Translations under genes and position numbers: made by a program | Shown here: piece after piece, positions 35,326-46,600 of the stretch | Numbering within the stretch: the stretch's first letter is position 1 | Layout: the number at the start of each line of letters is the position of its first letter | The notes under the pieces: model-generated | What the model was told of the DNA's origin: nothing | Seen by the model: only the letters and a program-made list of their open reading frames with translations | Database searches by the model: none | DNA from: Nephrocerus scutellatus | Taxonomy: Eukaryota > Arthropoda > Insecta > Diptera > Pipunculidae | NCBI GenBank assembly: GCA_947095585.1 | Contig: OX352762.1 | Coordinates: forward strand, 117,830,930 to 117,894,929 | Length of the DNA: 64,000 bases | Reading direction: 5' to 3'

Positions 35326-36634
35326 GTATGTGTATCTTTTTTGTACATACTCGTATTATGTATAAATTATTATTTTCACATCAGATGAACTCAATTTTTA
35401 ATGGTTGACAAAAGAGCTAACACATATCTCAGTTGTTCAATTACTAAACAATTACTTTGCATTTCGATTTCGAAGCAACAGATTTGAAACACTTGTCGTA
35501 CGTCATCGATCAGAACTTGGTTGCTACAAGGGCCGAGCTAACTCAGCACACCACCAGGTAAGTTCTGTTGAATAATTCGAGGGCAAATGGTCTTGTGCAT
35601 GAGAAAATGTCTGAGTGTGCATTGCATTGTTAATTTGAAGAGAAAAAACCCGATTTGTTGTTAATTAATTTAATCACGTAAATCTGGTTGCAGCTTAAGA
35701 GGTACATTCATGCATATGAATATGCATACATAACAGTATCAGAATTATTCTGATTGACAATTAATTTTCATAGGAAATTCGTTTTTGATTTCTAATCAAA
35801 AATATCAACTGCTCCACTATGGTGGGTTAGTGTTTATCTGTGAGACTAAAGTTAAAATATCAGGTGCATTGCCAAAGAAGAAGCGAACGGTTTACGTAAC
35901 TATCAAGATACTTACGCGGAATTCAATTTAGTTGAGTTTAGTTGAAGTTATAGTTGATAGATAGCTTTGTGACAAGTCGTAGTTATATTACCAGGGGAAA
36001 ACCATGACATATTCATATTTTTTGAGGGGACTTTTTTTTTGTAATTCCATACTTATAAGAAGGGACGATCTTTGATGTTGATTTATTTCGCTGAATAAAT
36101 TTTATTAAAACTTTGTGTATTGTATAGAAAATGCAGTTCCTAGCTTAGATTTTGTAGCAGAGTGACCAAGGTTGGGGATTTACTGGTCGTTACAATAAAA
36201 AGTTTGTTTTTTTTAAGACGCAATGCGCAAATGTAGTGATGTGAAGATCGTAGAAACGTGTGTAACGATGCGCATTGTCTAGTAATGTGTCGTAGCAACT
36301 CGTGTAGTGTAGTCATGCGTATATCACAGAGATGCTTAACATAAGCAAGAGTAGTGGCAAAGGTCTATCTCTTGAACTACTAGTTTGCGAGCTGTCAACG
36401 GCTAGTTTTGTAAGCTAGCGAAAATGATAGCGTTTAGCCAATTGATGGGGTTTAGTATAGGTTGAGAAGGGGAGTGAAAAGTATTATGAAGTTTATGTTG
36501 AAGAAGGGATTGAGAAGAATTAGAATTAAGTTTGTGTTTAGGTTTATTGCTTAAATTACGATTCAACTTAACGTAGTCAACTTCTAGGATAATTTTTCTT
36601 ATCCCCATCTTATCCAGGTGAAAAACATTGCCAG

Positions 36635-36829
36635 ATGGATTGCAAAAAGCCAACCGTATTTCTTGGGAATTATAAGGCTACAAGAGCTAGAATTCTTGGA
36701 ATTAGTCGGGGAGGTTTTCTTACAGTTATTGATGATGATGGTGAACTTCCGGTGAAGGAATTGTGTCATACAGATGGTATCAGCTTGTTGAGGAAATCCG
36801 ATGACGATGAAATCAATGCATTCTTCTGA
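36635..36829 (+). pseudogene. 64-codon ORF resembling the biotin-protein-ligase C-terminal domain
   Basis: The frame starts MDCKKPTVFLGNYKATRA, continues RILGISRGGFLTVIDDDGEL and KELCHTDGISLLRKS, and ends DEINAFF. The pattern A-ILGI--GGFL-V---GE---H-DG-S resembles the small C-terminal domain of holocarboxylase synthetase. No ligase catalytic core precedes it, and a 127-codon open frame lies antisense, so this may be a retrocopy scrap or chance similarity. Confidence 0.22.
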
Positions 36830-36859
36830 TTTGCATTTGTTATCGTTATTAAGTTTGTC

Positions 36860-37390
36860 AATCCTTTGATTCCATTTGGAAATCCTTTGATACGTCCATA
36901 TAGACGTATAATTATGGGTGAGGGTTGCGATGCAGGTTGTGGAGCAGGCAGTGGAGTAGATCGCAGAGCAGCTGGTGGGCAAATTACAGTTTCCAGGGAA
37001 TTGCTAGTGTGTGGTGATATGATTGAAGCGGGAGAAGAAGAATGCGGTGCTGACAGGGTGGTGCCCGCAGTTTCTAATATCTCATTGAGGATGGAAGTAC
37101 TATAGACAGAATTGGAGTGCGGCTGAGGAATGTCGTCAATTTTGTTAGATGTAACTTTGATCTATTTAGCGAAGTCACCCATCATGACTCGGGAAGCAGC
37201 GACTTCATTGCCTCAGTCGTCGATTCTGTGTGCTAAATCGAGGAGATGTTGATCAACACTTGGGTTTCGGAGATGCTCTTCCAAGTCAGAGCGAAGTGAT
37301 TCTAACGCGCCATTGAATGTTTATAAATGGGCTACTAAAGAAGACTGAATGTAAGATTTGAAGTTATCGTTAGTTAATTTATTGTTAAAT
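36860..37390 (-). pseudogene. gag-like reading frame with two stops
   Basis: On the reverse strand the frame reads FNGALESLRSDLEEHLRNPS, then DQHLLDLAHRIDD, a stop, GNEVAASRVMMGDFAK, a stop, then a Ser/Pro-rich stretch with HSSSPASIISPHTSNSLE. An amphipathic helix followed by a Ser/Pro-rich linker suits a retroelement gag or ORF1, but I recognise no family. Confidence 0.25.
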
Positions 37391-38416
37391 TAGTGCAGAC
37401 GTAAGTCGTAAGTAGATAGCAAGTCTTTTCTAAGACAGGGGTTCGGGGAGTCACTTGGGGGACTATTGAACACATCAGTTATACTTGTGAGTAGCTTGTC
37501 TATATTTTTTAGCTTACATTTGAAGAGGGTTTTTTGAGTGTTTTTATAAATTGCGCACACAACTGAAGTCCTCAAGACATTAAAGACATTAAAAAAGTTT
37601 ACAGTCTTGATTTTATGCTTGCTTATACAAAACCGTTATAACCGTTCTTTGGTGATATGTCTGGAAATAAAAATAACCTTCGAGAGTCCTGACATTGGTT
37701 TGAAATTTGTTCTCCGTCATCGTCCAATAAATTACATTACCAACAGTATGATGCATGACGCATTGCACTTTGGTGACATATTACCATATTGTATCAGTCA
37801 ATTTCTTTTCATCACATCCTCATGGACTACGTACGCATCAAAATTTGGACGTCTCGCCAACATACGAATGAATAAACAGATGTCATTGCATTTGTTGTAG
37901 CACCATAACCCCCACATAGTCGGTTTCGGTTGTAAACTAATGGCTGCGATATGCCAAAACACGACGAGATGTATTGAGTCTGAGGAGATTTACAACCTCT
38001 CTTATATAAATATACATTTCAAAAGCATATCATACCGCAACCGCCGCATCGTGTAATTATCATCATCTGTTGGATGAAACAAATTTGATGCGTATGTAAT
38101 TGTTATTTAACCACGCTCTTGCATTGGCATTAGCAGATGTGCGTAACAGATACACTTAATAAATTGCATTAAATTAATGGCCAACCCATAACTACTGCAA
38201 ACAAAGTGAAGCATATGGCAATTTTATGCAGATGGGCAAAATAGGAAAATATATACGAGTATTTATATTAGAATTAGTTGTGGGATGGATCATTAATGTA
38301 ATCGTACCCAGTTTATTAACCTACTGAGTTCGCAATAATAAACACAAAATTAATCTCATGTTACTGAAAATAAAAAACCAAATTTAATATATAAATAAAT
38401 GGTACCCAGACACTTA

Positions 38417-38753
38417 CTCGAAAAACATTTGCTCGAAAAACATTTGCTAGAAAAACATTTTCTCGAAAAACATTTGCTCGAAGAACATTTGCTAGAAAAT
38501 GTATAAAACGACATTTGCTCGAAAAACATTTGCTAGAAAAACATTTTCTCGAAAACTAAATAGTCTATGTTTTCATCCTTCTAAAAACTATCGCGAGTAA
38601 TTTTTGTTCGCGAAACGTGAGTTTTTTTTAAAATTTTTCGGTTATTTATTTTACCAAAAAATTACGTTCGAGCAAATGTTTTTCGAGAAAATGTTTTCGA
38701 GCAAATGTTTTTCGAGAAAATGTTTTTCTAGCAAATGTTTTTCTAGAAAATGT
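38417..38753. repeat. foldback element with 15-bp tandem units in inverted arms
   Basis: The left arm (38417-38556) is made of units like CTCGAAAAACATTTG and CTAGAAAAACATTTG. The right arm (38667-38753) holds their reverse complements (CGAGCAAATGTTTTT, CTAGAAAATGTTTTT). About 110 bp separate them. Tandem-repeat arms in inverted orientation are the hallmark of Foldback-type elements, although the unit here is shorter than that of Drosophila FB. Confidence 0.7.
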
Positions 38754-39027
38754 CATGGAATCAAATAAATAAATAACATTTGTCAGTCTTACTTCTTCAA
38801 ATATTAAGCTCCATGATGAAATTAAAAATATCTGTCACTTCTCTAACTTTCTACATTCAACCCGAATTAATGTCATATAAGTGTTAAACAAAGCTTTCCC
38901 TTGTGTTTTTCGAAGGTCACCAATCTACGTCTGTGCCCGATAGACAACTTTTGTGGGGTGGTGCCAACCCATATATGTAGTGGACATATTTCGCATCTAA
39001 AACCATCCATGCATGGGAAACTGCGTG

Positions 39028-39115
39028 GGCGCCGTGGCTCAGTAGTTAGTGCGTTGTACAACTGAGGGGAAGTTTCGAAGTTCAAATACCAGAAAAAAAC
39101 ACCAAAAATCTATTC
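39028..39115 (+). mobile_element. tRNA-derived SINE, copy E (head only)
   Basis: GGCGCCGTGGCTCAGTAGTT carries the A box, and GTTTCGAAGTTCAAATACCA a B-box variant. The rest of the SINE body is absent. Confidence 0.6.
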
Positions 39116-39488
39116 CACGGAATCGCAATTACTTCACTTATCATAAATATGCATAAACTTTATACATAACGATGGTGTATAGATAGAAATTTAATTTTAA
39201 GATAAAATTGCTCAGCAACAAATTCAGATCAATGCACACATATGCTGTATGTTCGAGTTTATGCTAAATGATGTAAACTACGTTCTGAGTATCTTTGTGT
39301 TCTTGTGTAGGTACATTGGCTTAATTGGAAATGCGATACATTGACTGTAAAAAATTTTCGCATCGTATATACATATAGGGTGTTTTTTGTTTTATTTTTT
39401 GTTAATTTAAATATGCAAAAATGTTTTCAACTAAGAAGGAAAATGCGACATCGTAACTGTTTAAAAAATAATAATATTAATATGTATT

Positions 39489-39767
39489 TTGTGGCGACCG
39501 ACCGTTGTGGTCCAAGGTTCATCTTGACCATTCGTATTATGCCAGTTAAACTTTTGCACATAAATAGAAGGGACCATCAATTCAATGCCGTATCCGAAAG
39601 GCGAGTTGAGAAGGGTTCCTTGACAATTTTCTTACTCTCGGACGTTTGTCGGACATTCGTGAGAAGTAGGAAAAGTGAATAGAACTTTAGTGTTTATGGG
39701 ATTCAAACCTCGAACCTCCTGCTTAGAAGTCCAACTCACTAACTATTAAAACCACTGCGTCAAATGT
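39489..39767 (-). mobile_element. tRNA-derived SINE, copy F
   Basis: On the reverse strand: TTAGTGAGTTGGACTTCTAA, GGAGGTTCGAGGTTTGAATC (B box), then CACTTTTCCTACTTCTCACG, ACAAACGTCCGAGAGTAAGA, CTTCTCAACTCGCCTTTCGG and a decayed GGACCACAACGGTCGGTCG end. Nearly full length. Confidence 0.68.
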
Positions 39768-40059
39768 TAAAAAATAAACTGAAAAACCTTCAATAGGTTT
39801 AACTATATATTGAGGCCAGCTCCGGACCCCAGTTGTAGAGCCAAATATGATGATGATATGAAGATAGACTACCATATCCATACTATAAGCTATGTTCGAG
39901 TTTGGGTTTCCTCCAAATCGATTTTATTAACATCTATAAGTATGGACAATAACATATTGTAGTGTTATTTTGTGATACACATAAACACCATGTATCAGAG
40001 TGCAATATGCAGTTGATTTACGAGTTATTAAGTTGTGTATTAATTATACAAAATATTAA

Positions 40060-40330
40060 AATGTGTTTGTCATTTATAATTTTAACATTGGCCAAGGACG
40101 AAGTACTCGGAGAAATGGTACAGTACCCGAGCGTATTCCAAACAGAAGTGCATTCCATCGAAAGATGTGGTCACTGATGTACGGAGAGTGGGAGAAGACC
40201 CCGGGGTATCTTCTCAACGCATGCGGACCAACGACGATCCGTCAAAGAAGGAACTATGTGGGAGCCCAAGCGATCTTGGATTCTGAGTGGTAATATCTGA
40301 ACCCACTCCATATCATTCGGTTTTTATAGC
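40060..40330 (+). pseudogene. possible HTH-type transposon fragment
   Basis: NRSAFHRKMWSL followed in another frame by TESGRRPRG loosely resembles the helix-turn-helix found in arthropod transposase-like proteins (PNR--HR-TF...-RETG--RPR). It precedes a retrotransposon remnant. Weak. Confidence 0.25.
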
Positions 40331-40354
40331 CATTATTATCTAGTGCGTTCTGTA

Positions 40355-42000
40355 GGGATCTGGTTTACACTATCACAGAAGTTGGGAAAGCGTTATAGAT
40401 CCACATGTGTCGTAGTGCTACTGCATCTCCCCCAATTAAAAAACCAATCAACAATAATCCAAAAAAGACTAAAATATGCAATAGGCCTAGAGAGCTGCCT
40501 AAATCATACAGACATATAAGTCTAACAATATTTGTCCTCAAAACCATGGAGAGACTTATTGATCTCTGCACTTAAGTCAGTTTGCGTACAGGAAAGGCAA
40601 AAGCACAAAAGGTGCCCATCTCTATCTTGTTAAGAAGATAAAAGGAACTTTTCGTTGCAAGGAAGTGGCCCTGTATGTCTTCCTCGACATTCTGGGCGCT
40701 TTCGATAACATTGGCTACGTCTCTATTTCAAATGCAATCAGTAGCGGAGGTATCGAACTCTCGATCAATCATTTGATAAGGGCCATGCTTGAAAATCCAT
40801 ATATTGATTCCTCCTCGGGAGGAGTGTCTGTGTCTGTGACCCTTCTGTGGTCACTATTCATTTACAATCTTTTAGATCAGATCTAGATCTTCACAGATCA
40901 GGCTACATCGCCATTGGTTATGCGGACGATTTGGAGATTTTTATTAGTGATAAGTTAAACGACTATCACTAGTGTCATGCAAGGAGCATTAATACACGTT
41001 TTATAATGGTGCGGCAGAGAAGTACTATCCATCAATCCTCGCAAAACCGTTCTAGTCCCTTTCACGAAAAGAAGACTGGTCGATTTAGGACCTATCATCA
41101 TCAAAGGCACCATGTTAGATTATTCCAGTCAGGTTGAATATCTCGGTATCATCCTTGATGAAAGGCTAAACTGGAATTCACATATCAAGTCCGCCATCGA
41201 ACACGCCACTAGGGCCTTGTGGGCCGGTAGACGCCTCTACGGTAGAACTTGGGATCTAAATCCTAAAATGGTACATTGAATGTACAGAATGATGATGAGA
41301 CCTATTATCACGTACGCGGCCATCGTTTGGTGGCCGAAAGTTCTTGAACGGACAACGGCAACTAAGCTTTAGCAGCTACAAAAGGGCTGCATGGGTATAA
41401 CATAGGTATAACGAGTGCCATGCCAACCTGCCCTACGACAGTACTAGAAGCTGTGTTGTATGGCTTTCACCAATTCAAACTGGGTTGGGTCCCTGGTCAT
41501 CAGGGAATGGCAGTAAACGAATCTGCACATGAACTAGCTAGGGCTGGCTCGGAATCTGCGTTCATAAGCATGAACCCTACTGTGGTGTGAACTTGGGTGC
41601 CGCCAAAGCACTGATAAATTGTTGGGAACATAAACTTCGTCTGGCCCACTGGAAAAGCGTCCCAGAACTTAGGCACTCCAAACAATTAATCAGGCCCTTT
41701 TCCTACAAGAAAATCCTTAATTTTACTAGGGATAGCATTAGGAAGCTAGTAAGTTTTCTAACAGGTCATTGTGGCCTGCGATATCACCTTAACAAAATTG
41801 GTGTGGGCTCAGAGACATAATGTAGGTTCAGCTCGGAAGATGAAGAGTCATTCGACCACATTCTCTGTGAATGCCCAGCAAGGAAATATGCTCGACAGCG
41901 GAGTTGAAAAATTCTGCTAATAATGATGTAATATCGCTCATTAAAGAGGTGGTACGTACGTCTCTTAGATTAAAGAAACCCTAAGATACAAAATAGATCT
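40355..42000 (+). pseudogene. I/R1-like non-LTR retrotransposon, RT and truncated RNase H
   Basis: Motifs in order: KPMERLID-like priming region near 40540, VALYVFLDILGAFDN (motif A), SAI-SGGIELSINHLIRAML, then SGYIAIGYADDLEIFIS (catalytic YADD, near 40905-40950), INPRKTVLVPFTKRRLVDLG, QVEYLGIILDERLNWNSHIK, GRRLYGRTWDLNPKMVH and RPIITYAAIVWWPKVLERTT. The RNase H is mostly deleted: VPGHQGMAVNESAHELARAG follows almost at once. A C-terminal Cys-containing segment (DHILCECPARKYARQR-like) ends near 41910. Frameshifts and stops are present throughout. Confidence 0.8.
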
Positions 42001-43350
42001 TTAAGGTCGCATTGTCTGTCATATGGGCTAGGTTAGAATTAAAAAAAAAACATTAAAGAAGTTTCATTTTTGAATTAGCGTTAGTAGAAATGATATAATG
42101 TGATTAAAAAATAAGAAAATTACATTTATGTGGTAAATCGAAAAACAAAAAAAAATTCAATTTACGTCATAAATCTAAGAACAAGAAAACCCTGTCGATG
42201 GAAAATGGTAAGCAAGTAAAAACTATCACTTGCGGTTTCGCAAATATTTACAAAGTCGTCCTTATTCGGTTGATAATGGAAAAAACGTTGCTTTCTTGCA
42301 CTTTCATTGGTTTATTGAGTCGATCTTATTAGCATAAAACTTTAAACATGAACATATATGTTCAAACACTGGTATTTTATACCTGTTCTAACGAGCACAT
42401 CCTTACAGAGTAAATGTGCTTGGAAAACACAATGAACTTAATAATTATATATGTAGTAAGTTTGAATTGCTGCGTCCTTTTTAGCGAACAATTTATATAA
42501 AACACAAAAGTAGGCGATACATTTTGCTTTTATATATATAACGCAAAGTATTAGTCACTCATAAGAAAGGTCTAAAGTAACTGCAAGGAGCTGTCACGAG
42601 CAGTTGTCCGTCCATAATGGAATACAGCAATTATATCTAAATACAAACTCATACAAAGATACAAACAGTACTTTCACGTGCGTGCGCCCTTTTTGCAAAC
42701 AACTTTTGTTTTATTATGTAGAATGTAAGGGAAGACACATTAAAATTACATAAATTTTCTAATGAATTTGTACTCTTGAATAAAACTAGAAAATACCCAT
42801 GATTTACCCATGGTGCATGCACTTGTCGTAATTTCAATCTACTCGACACCAAGAATAACAATCTCTTCCAAGATATATATACCTACCTATGTAAGATACT
42901 CGTATAAACTAAATCTGCAACTACAACTGATAATTGCTTCAATTGGAGCATTTTGTCTGCCTCTGCGAATAAACAATAAATGATGCATTCAATAAAAAAA
43001 TACACTTAAACATACACTGCAGGCAGACTTCACTATGTTTATCAGTAATTGCCGAAAGGTCAGAACTTCAATTTGTTCATCATTGTTTGTTGTGTTTTGT
43101 TGTGCTGTGCTGTGTTAGGGTGTGATAGTACATATTGATGGAGTATTTTCTGCGAGCTCAAAAGAAATCCTTTATAAAAAAAAATTTCATATTTCAAATG
43201 CAAATGTGAATAAATAGTCATTTATCTTTTAACCTTTTAACGGAGCAAAATCCCTGCAAACACGTGAGTAACTCTGTGCAGAGTACACATACATACATTT
43301 TCGTACGTTTAGTTTTCAATAAGTGTGCGTTCAATATTTTAGTTCTTAAA
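42000..43350. other. AT-rich intron sequence
   Basis: It contains only a TGTTGTGTTTTGTTGTGCTG-type simple run near 43085. No gene or transposon was recognised. Confidence 0.4.
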
Positions 43351-43356
43351 CTGGGT

Positions 43357-43522
43357 TACAGGGTGTGAAGTGATATAAGGTCAATAGTACGTCACTTCGC
43401 ATTAAAACACTACGTACACCGCCGGGTCAAAATAGACCTCCTTCCATAAAATGTTTTTCTCCTCATTAACAAAGGAATCACCCCCTTTAAGTATTTGTCA
43501 CCTAAACTCATACACCCTGTTA
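43357..43522. mobile_element. possible Tc1/mariner-type MITE
   Basis: TACAGGGTGTGAAG at 43357 and ACACCCTGTTA ending at 43522 are inverted terminal copies of a CAGGGTGT end, 166 bp apart, with TA-containing flanks. A related right end (ATACACCCTGTATA) lies near 14845. The inverted match is only about 10 bp. Confidence 0.4.
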
Positions 43523-43836
43523 TATATGTAAAGGAAATATACTGCCAAATTTGACAAAATATAATGATTTTTTGCCTTTCAATAAAAAATTAAATTTGAA
43601 ATTGAAATTAAGGCTGTTTCCTTGTCAGATATTAAAATTTTATGTAATTTCCGTTTCATCAACCCTTATGGAACGGAACTACTTCTCATCAAAACTTAAC
43701 AAAGTACTGCTCGTTCAAAATGTTAGATTTAAAAGGTCGATTTTTTAATAAATTTTTATTATCATTTCAAGAAAAATAAACATTGACAAGCAACAAACGA
43801 AAAACGTATGGTAACCCATATTTTTTCCTTTCGCAG

Positions 43837-44060
43837 GCGATATGATGACGATTCGGAAAACACATGGAATTGTGGATCATGGTTCGAATATCTGCTCATT
43901 GTCATATTGTCGACAATCCTGCTGGTCGGTGTCCTCATTTTGACACTCTTCTGGATCATGTTCTATCGCGGCGGGTTTGCATGGTCCGAAGATCCAAAAC
44001 TACAATTTAATCTTCATCCAACTTTAATGATTGCTGGTTTTGTAACATTTTCTGGATTTT
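43837..44060 (+). CDS. nemy: cytochrome b561, coding exon 2 (TM1 and start of the b561 core)
   Basis: This exon encodes residues 42-115 of a transmembrane di-haem electron carrier. Cytochromes b561 pass electrons from cytosolic ascorbate across vesicle or plasma membranes to regenerate luminal ascorbate or reduce ferric iron; Drosophila nemy is linked to memory. Residues 58-84 (from EYLLIVILST) form TM1, and NLHPTLMIAGF places the first conserved haem histidine at His101 at the start of TM2. The acceptor is TTCGCAG at 43831-43836 and the donor GTAAGT at 44061. The first base completes the Lys codon started in exon 1. The single base left at the end joins exon 3 as Ser. Confidence 0.9.
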
Positions 44061-44119
44061 GTAAGTGTGAATCAGTTAATTATTTGATTTTTGTTTTTTG
44101 TATAATTATCACTCGACAG

Positions 44120-44348
44120 CAATTCTCCTTTACCGACTGTGCAGATGTCTGAAACATATCTACGTGAAACTGGCCCACATGTTCTTCCATGCATGTGCCA
44201 TTCCATGTGTTGTACTGGGATTTTTGTCAGTTTTTGATTCGCATAATTTATCCGAACCACCGAAGGAAAATTTCTACAGTCTGCACTCATGGCTGGGATT
44301 TGTGACAATGGGATTGTTTGCTCTGCAATTTGTTGTCGGATTTTTCAG
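44120..44348 (+). CDS. nemy: cytochrome b561, coding exon 3 (core helices TM2-TM4)
   Basis: The exon follows CTCGACAG and encodes residues 117-191. It starts SILLYRLCRCLKH, a typical b561 loop, then KLAHMFFHA carries the conserved His135, and FYSLHSWLGFV carries His171. Together with His101 and His214 these are the four haem-ligating histidines of the family. The hydrophobic stretches at about 130-153 and 170-191 are two core helices. The donor is chosen as CAG|GTATCA at 44349, because joining it to 44425 gives GFFSFLVLLCC, an uninterrupted helix; reading through instead gives a stop within four codons. Confidence 0.9.
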
Positions 44349-44424
44349 GTATCACGTAAGGTTTTAATGAGTAAATGGGAGAAAATGTGGCTAATAACGC
44401 ATATAATTGATTCCTCAACTTCAG

Positions 44425-44589
44425 CTTTCTGGTGCTGCTTTGCTGTGAAAATCACACGTATGGCTGTCGTGCGACTATGGTGCCAATTCACGCCAGTTTT
44501 GGCCTCGTCAACTTTATGCTCGCTATTGCAACCTGTGTCACAGGTTTGGTGGAAAAGGAACGTGAACTGGTGGAGGAAAAGAGTCTTAG
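44425..44589 (+). CDS. nemy: cytochrome b561, coding exon 4 (fourth haem His, TM5)
   Basis: After a 76-base intron with acceptor AACTTCAG, the exon encodes residues 193-246: FLVLLCCENHTYGCRATMVP, then IHASFGLVNFMLAIATCVTG. His214 in PIHASFG is the fourth conserved haem ligand. The acidic and basic EKERELVEEK stretch after TM5 is a hydrophilic loop. The donor AG|GTGAGC at 44590 leaves AG, completed to Ser in the next exon. Confidence 0.9.
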
Positions 44590-44661
44590 GTGAGCGCGAT
44601 TGACGATTTATTTTTATCGAAATTACAAATAACAACTCATTGTTTTATACTCTAATTAAAG

Positions 44662-44803
44662 CGTACGCAACTCTGAAATCGAGCATTACATTATGAACTC
44701 ACTAGGAATTGTCTTGGTTGCCATCGGAATTGTTGTGTCATTTGCCGTTCGTAGATCAAATGCTCCAGCCACCGCCAAAGTCTATGTTACTGAACGCATT
44801 TAA
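44662..44803 (+). CDS. nemy: cytochrome b561, coding exon 5 (TM6 and C terminus)
   Basis: This last coding exon, after a 72-base intron, encodes residues 248-293. It reads VRNSEIEHYIMNSLGIVLVA and continues as a sixth hydrophobic helix, then a short basic and polar tail ending VYVTERI and TAA at 44801-44803. Six helices with the core four carrying the histidines is the normal b561 plan, and 293 residues is within the usual size range. Confidence 0.88.
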
Positions 44804-46600
44804 AAATGGATTCATTTTATTTGTTAACTAAATTAATTTTTACGCATTGTTTTTATACAAAACTTATAAAAATGCTAAAATCAAATTATTACTGCATGTA
44901 TAAGCATGCAATGTATTCGTTCTATTTAGGAGAAACGTATAAAAAGCAATTACATTTATACCTGTAGACATATTATTCACCATTTGTCTCACTTGACATA
45001 AAACGAAATTGTTACCACATAGCATATAGTAAAGGCACAAACCAATTATTCGAAGTCGAACAAAAATGTACATTGGAAGCTGTAGCATTTTTTTGGTTCC
45101 ACAAAAGGCACAAAACGTTATTTTTATCCGATATCAACGTAAAAGCGGATAAATGGAAATTTGTTTACTTTTTGTTAATATTTGTATATTATACTCGCAT
45201 GTATAACCTTTTTCGGTTTTTATACAATATAAATAGAACATTTTTTAATATGATGATATTCGTACCATCTATGTTATATTTAACAGAACTAAAAAAGGTA
45301 AACTAAAATAAATATATGTATACAACCATGCGTACGATTGTATTTCGTTTCTAAGAAAGTTATTATAAAATAACTTTTATATTAAGTCATTTTATTATTA
45401 TTTAATGAGTATCTATATAATATATAAAATATTTGATATATATACATAATAAAGAAATTTTTATTTATTTCAAACATTTTATGTTATCTCGTTTTATTTG
45501 TTTTAACCTTTTTTTTAACTTTAACACAATTACATCTTCTTGACAATACATCAACTAATATTTTGGGATTTTCTATTTTTTTTAAATACTCCTATTTTAT
45601 TGTGCAGTAAAAGAAAGCGAAAAACTTGACAACACAAACCAACAAGAAAATTGTTTCACAATTGGCATTTGCAGCATTCCATTCTAAAGTACTCGTAATT
45701 ATACAAATGGAACGAAACACCAACACCAGAGTAAAATATTGAATAACACGTCTATATTTAGGATATATATAATTTTACAAACAAAAATGCAAGTACGTAC
45801 TTTCCCAATTGAAAGCAGTATTACGTGTAAGTGTATGCATAACCGTATTTATACATTACCTATGAATATGACCATTATGTATGTAATAAAATGCGATAAC
45901 CATAAATCTAACATAACGAACCACCGACTTTTTCCTCTCATATTTAATAACAAAGTATTGATATTAAAAAATTATATACTCTCTAAAAACACAGTAAACA
46001 TTTATACTAGTATACAAAACTTATTCTTTTTAACTTAGAGCTTAAAACGATTATCCGGCTTGAAGATTTGAAATAATTTATAACAACTTATAAAAGTTTA
46101 GCACAAAATAATATAAAATTAATCAAAAAAGTAACAATCAAAATCTTAAATCAATTATAGAAAAAAAATGTCAACAACGTAATATATAATTTTAGTAAAA
46201 TATAAACTTTTTTCTATAAAATATAGGTACTTTATTGGATAAGACGTGTTACAACTATGAAAAATTTAAAGTGTGACATATTCTTTTTGTATACAATTAA
46301 GTAAAGTTCTACTGCCAAATATTTTATATAACATTCATTCAATTGAAAACATCAAAACATATCCAAAATGTTGACAACGATTTAAATAAAATTTATTAAT
46401 TTAATTTGTAGTTTATATATTCGGTATGTGTTCTTTCGTTTTACGCGACTAACATAACGTGATAAAAAATTATTTCTCAAAATTTCTTCTGCTGTATGTA
46501 AAATTATATTAGTAATTACAAAAATTTTAATATGTAATAAAAATAATTATTAATATTAAATAAAATACAAATTTTTGAAATTATTTGAAGTAAAAGAATC
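44804..46600. other. very AT-rich 3' flank of the cytochrome b561 gene
   Basis: I see poly(A) signals and low-complexity AT sequence, but no convincing gene. Short open frames here are of random composition. Confidence 0.5.
45307..45453 (+). terminator. candidate polyadenylation signals of the cytochrome b561 gene
   Basis: AATAAA occurs at 45307-45312 and again at 45448-45453, about 500 and 650 bases past the stop codon, in very AT-rich DNA. Either could end the transcript. The motif is common by chance in such sequence. Confidence 0.3.

Larger units (their letters stand above)
1238..43836 (+). other. giant first intron of the cytochrome b561 gene (42.6 kb)
   Basis: The intron opens with GTAAGT and closes with TTTTTTCCTTTCGCAG. 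It is filled with degraded mobile elements on both strands, listed separately. No complete host gene was recognised inside it. A candidate alternative first exon lies at 22207-22253. Large 5' introns with alternative promoters are common in neural insect genes, but here that is inference. Confidence 0.65.

Noticed and set aside
35440..35560. CCACCAG|GTAAGT as another alternative first exon of the b561 gene
   Set aside because: The donor is good, but no ATG-started frame reaches it; joining it to 43837 as a non-coding exon would leave no suitable start before the haem core.
36599..36982. 127-codon minus-strand frame
   Set aside because: It is antisense to the plus-strand frame with a motif-like pattern and has no recognised features of its own.
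39028..39092. Possible tRNA gene
   Set aside because: A and B boxes are present but the stems do not form a cloverleaf, and the same head belongs to a multi-copy SINE.
45739..46038. 99-codon plus-strand frame
   Set aside because: It lies in AT-rich low-complexity sequence after the b561 gene, with no domain or codon bias.
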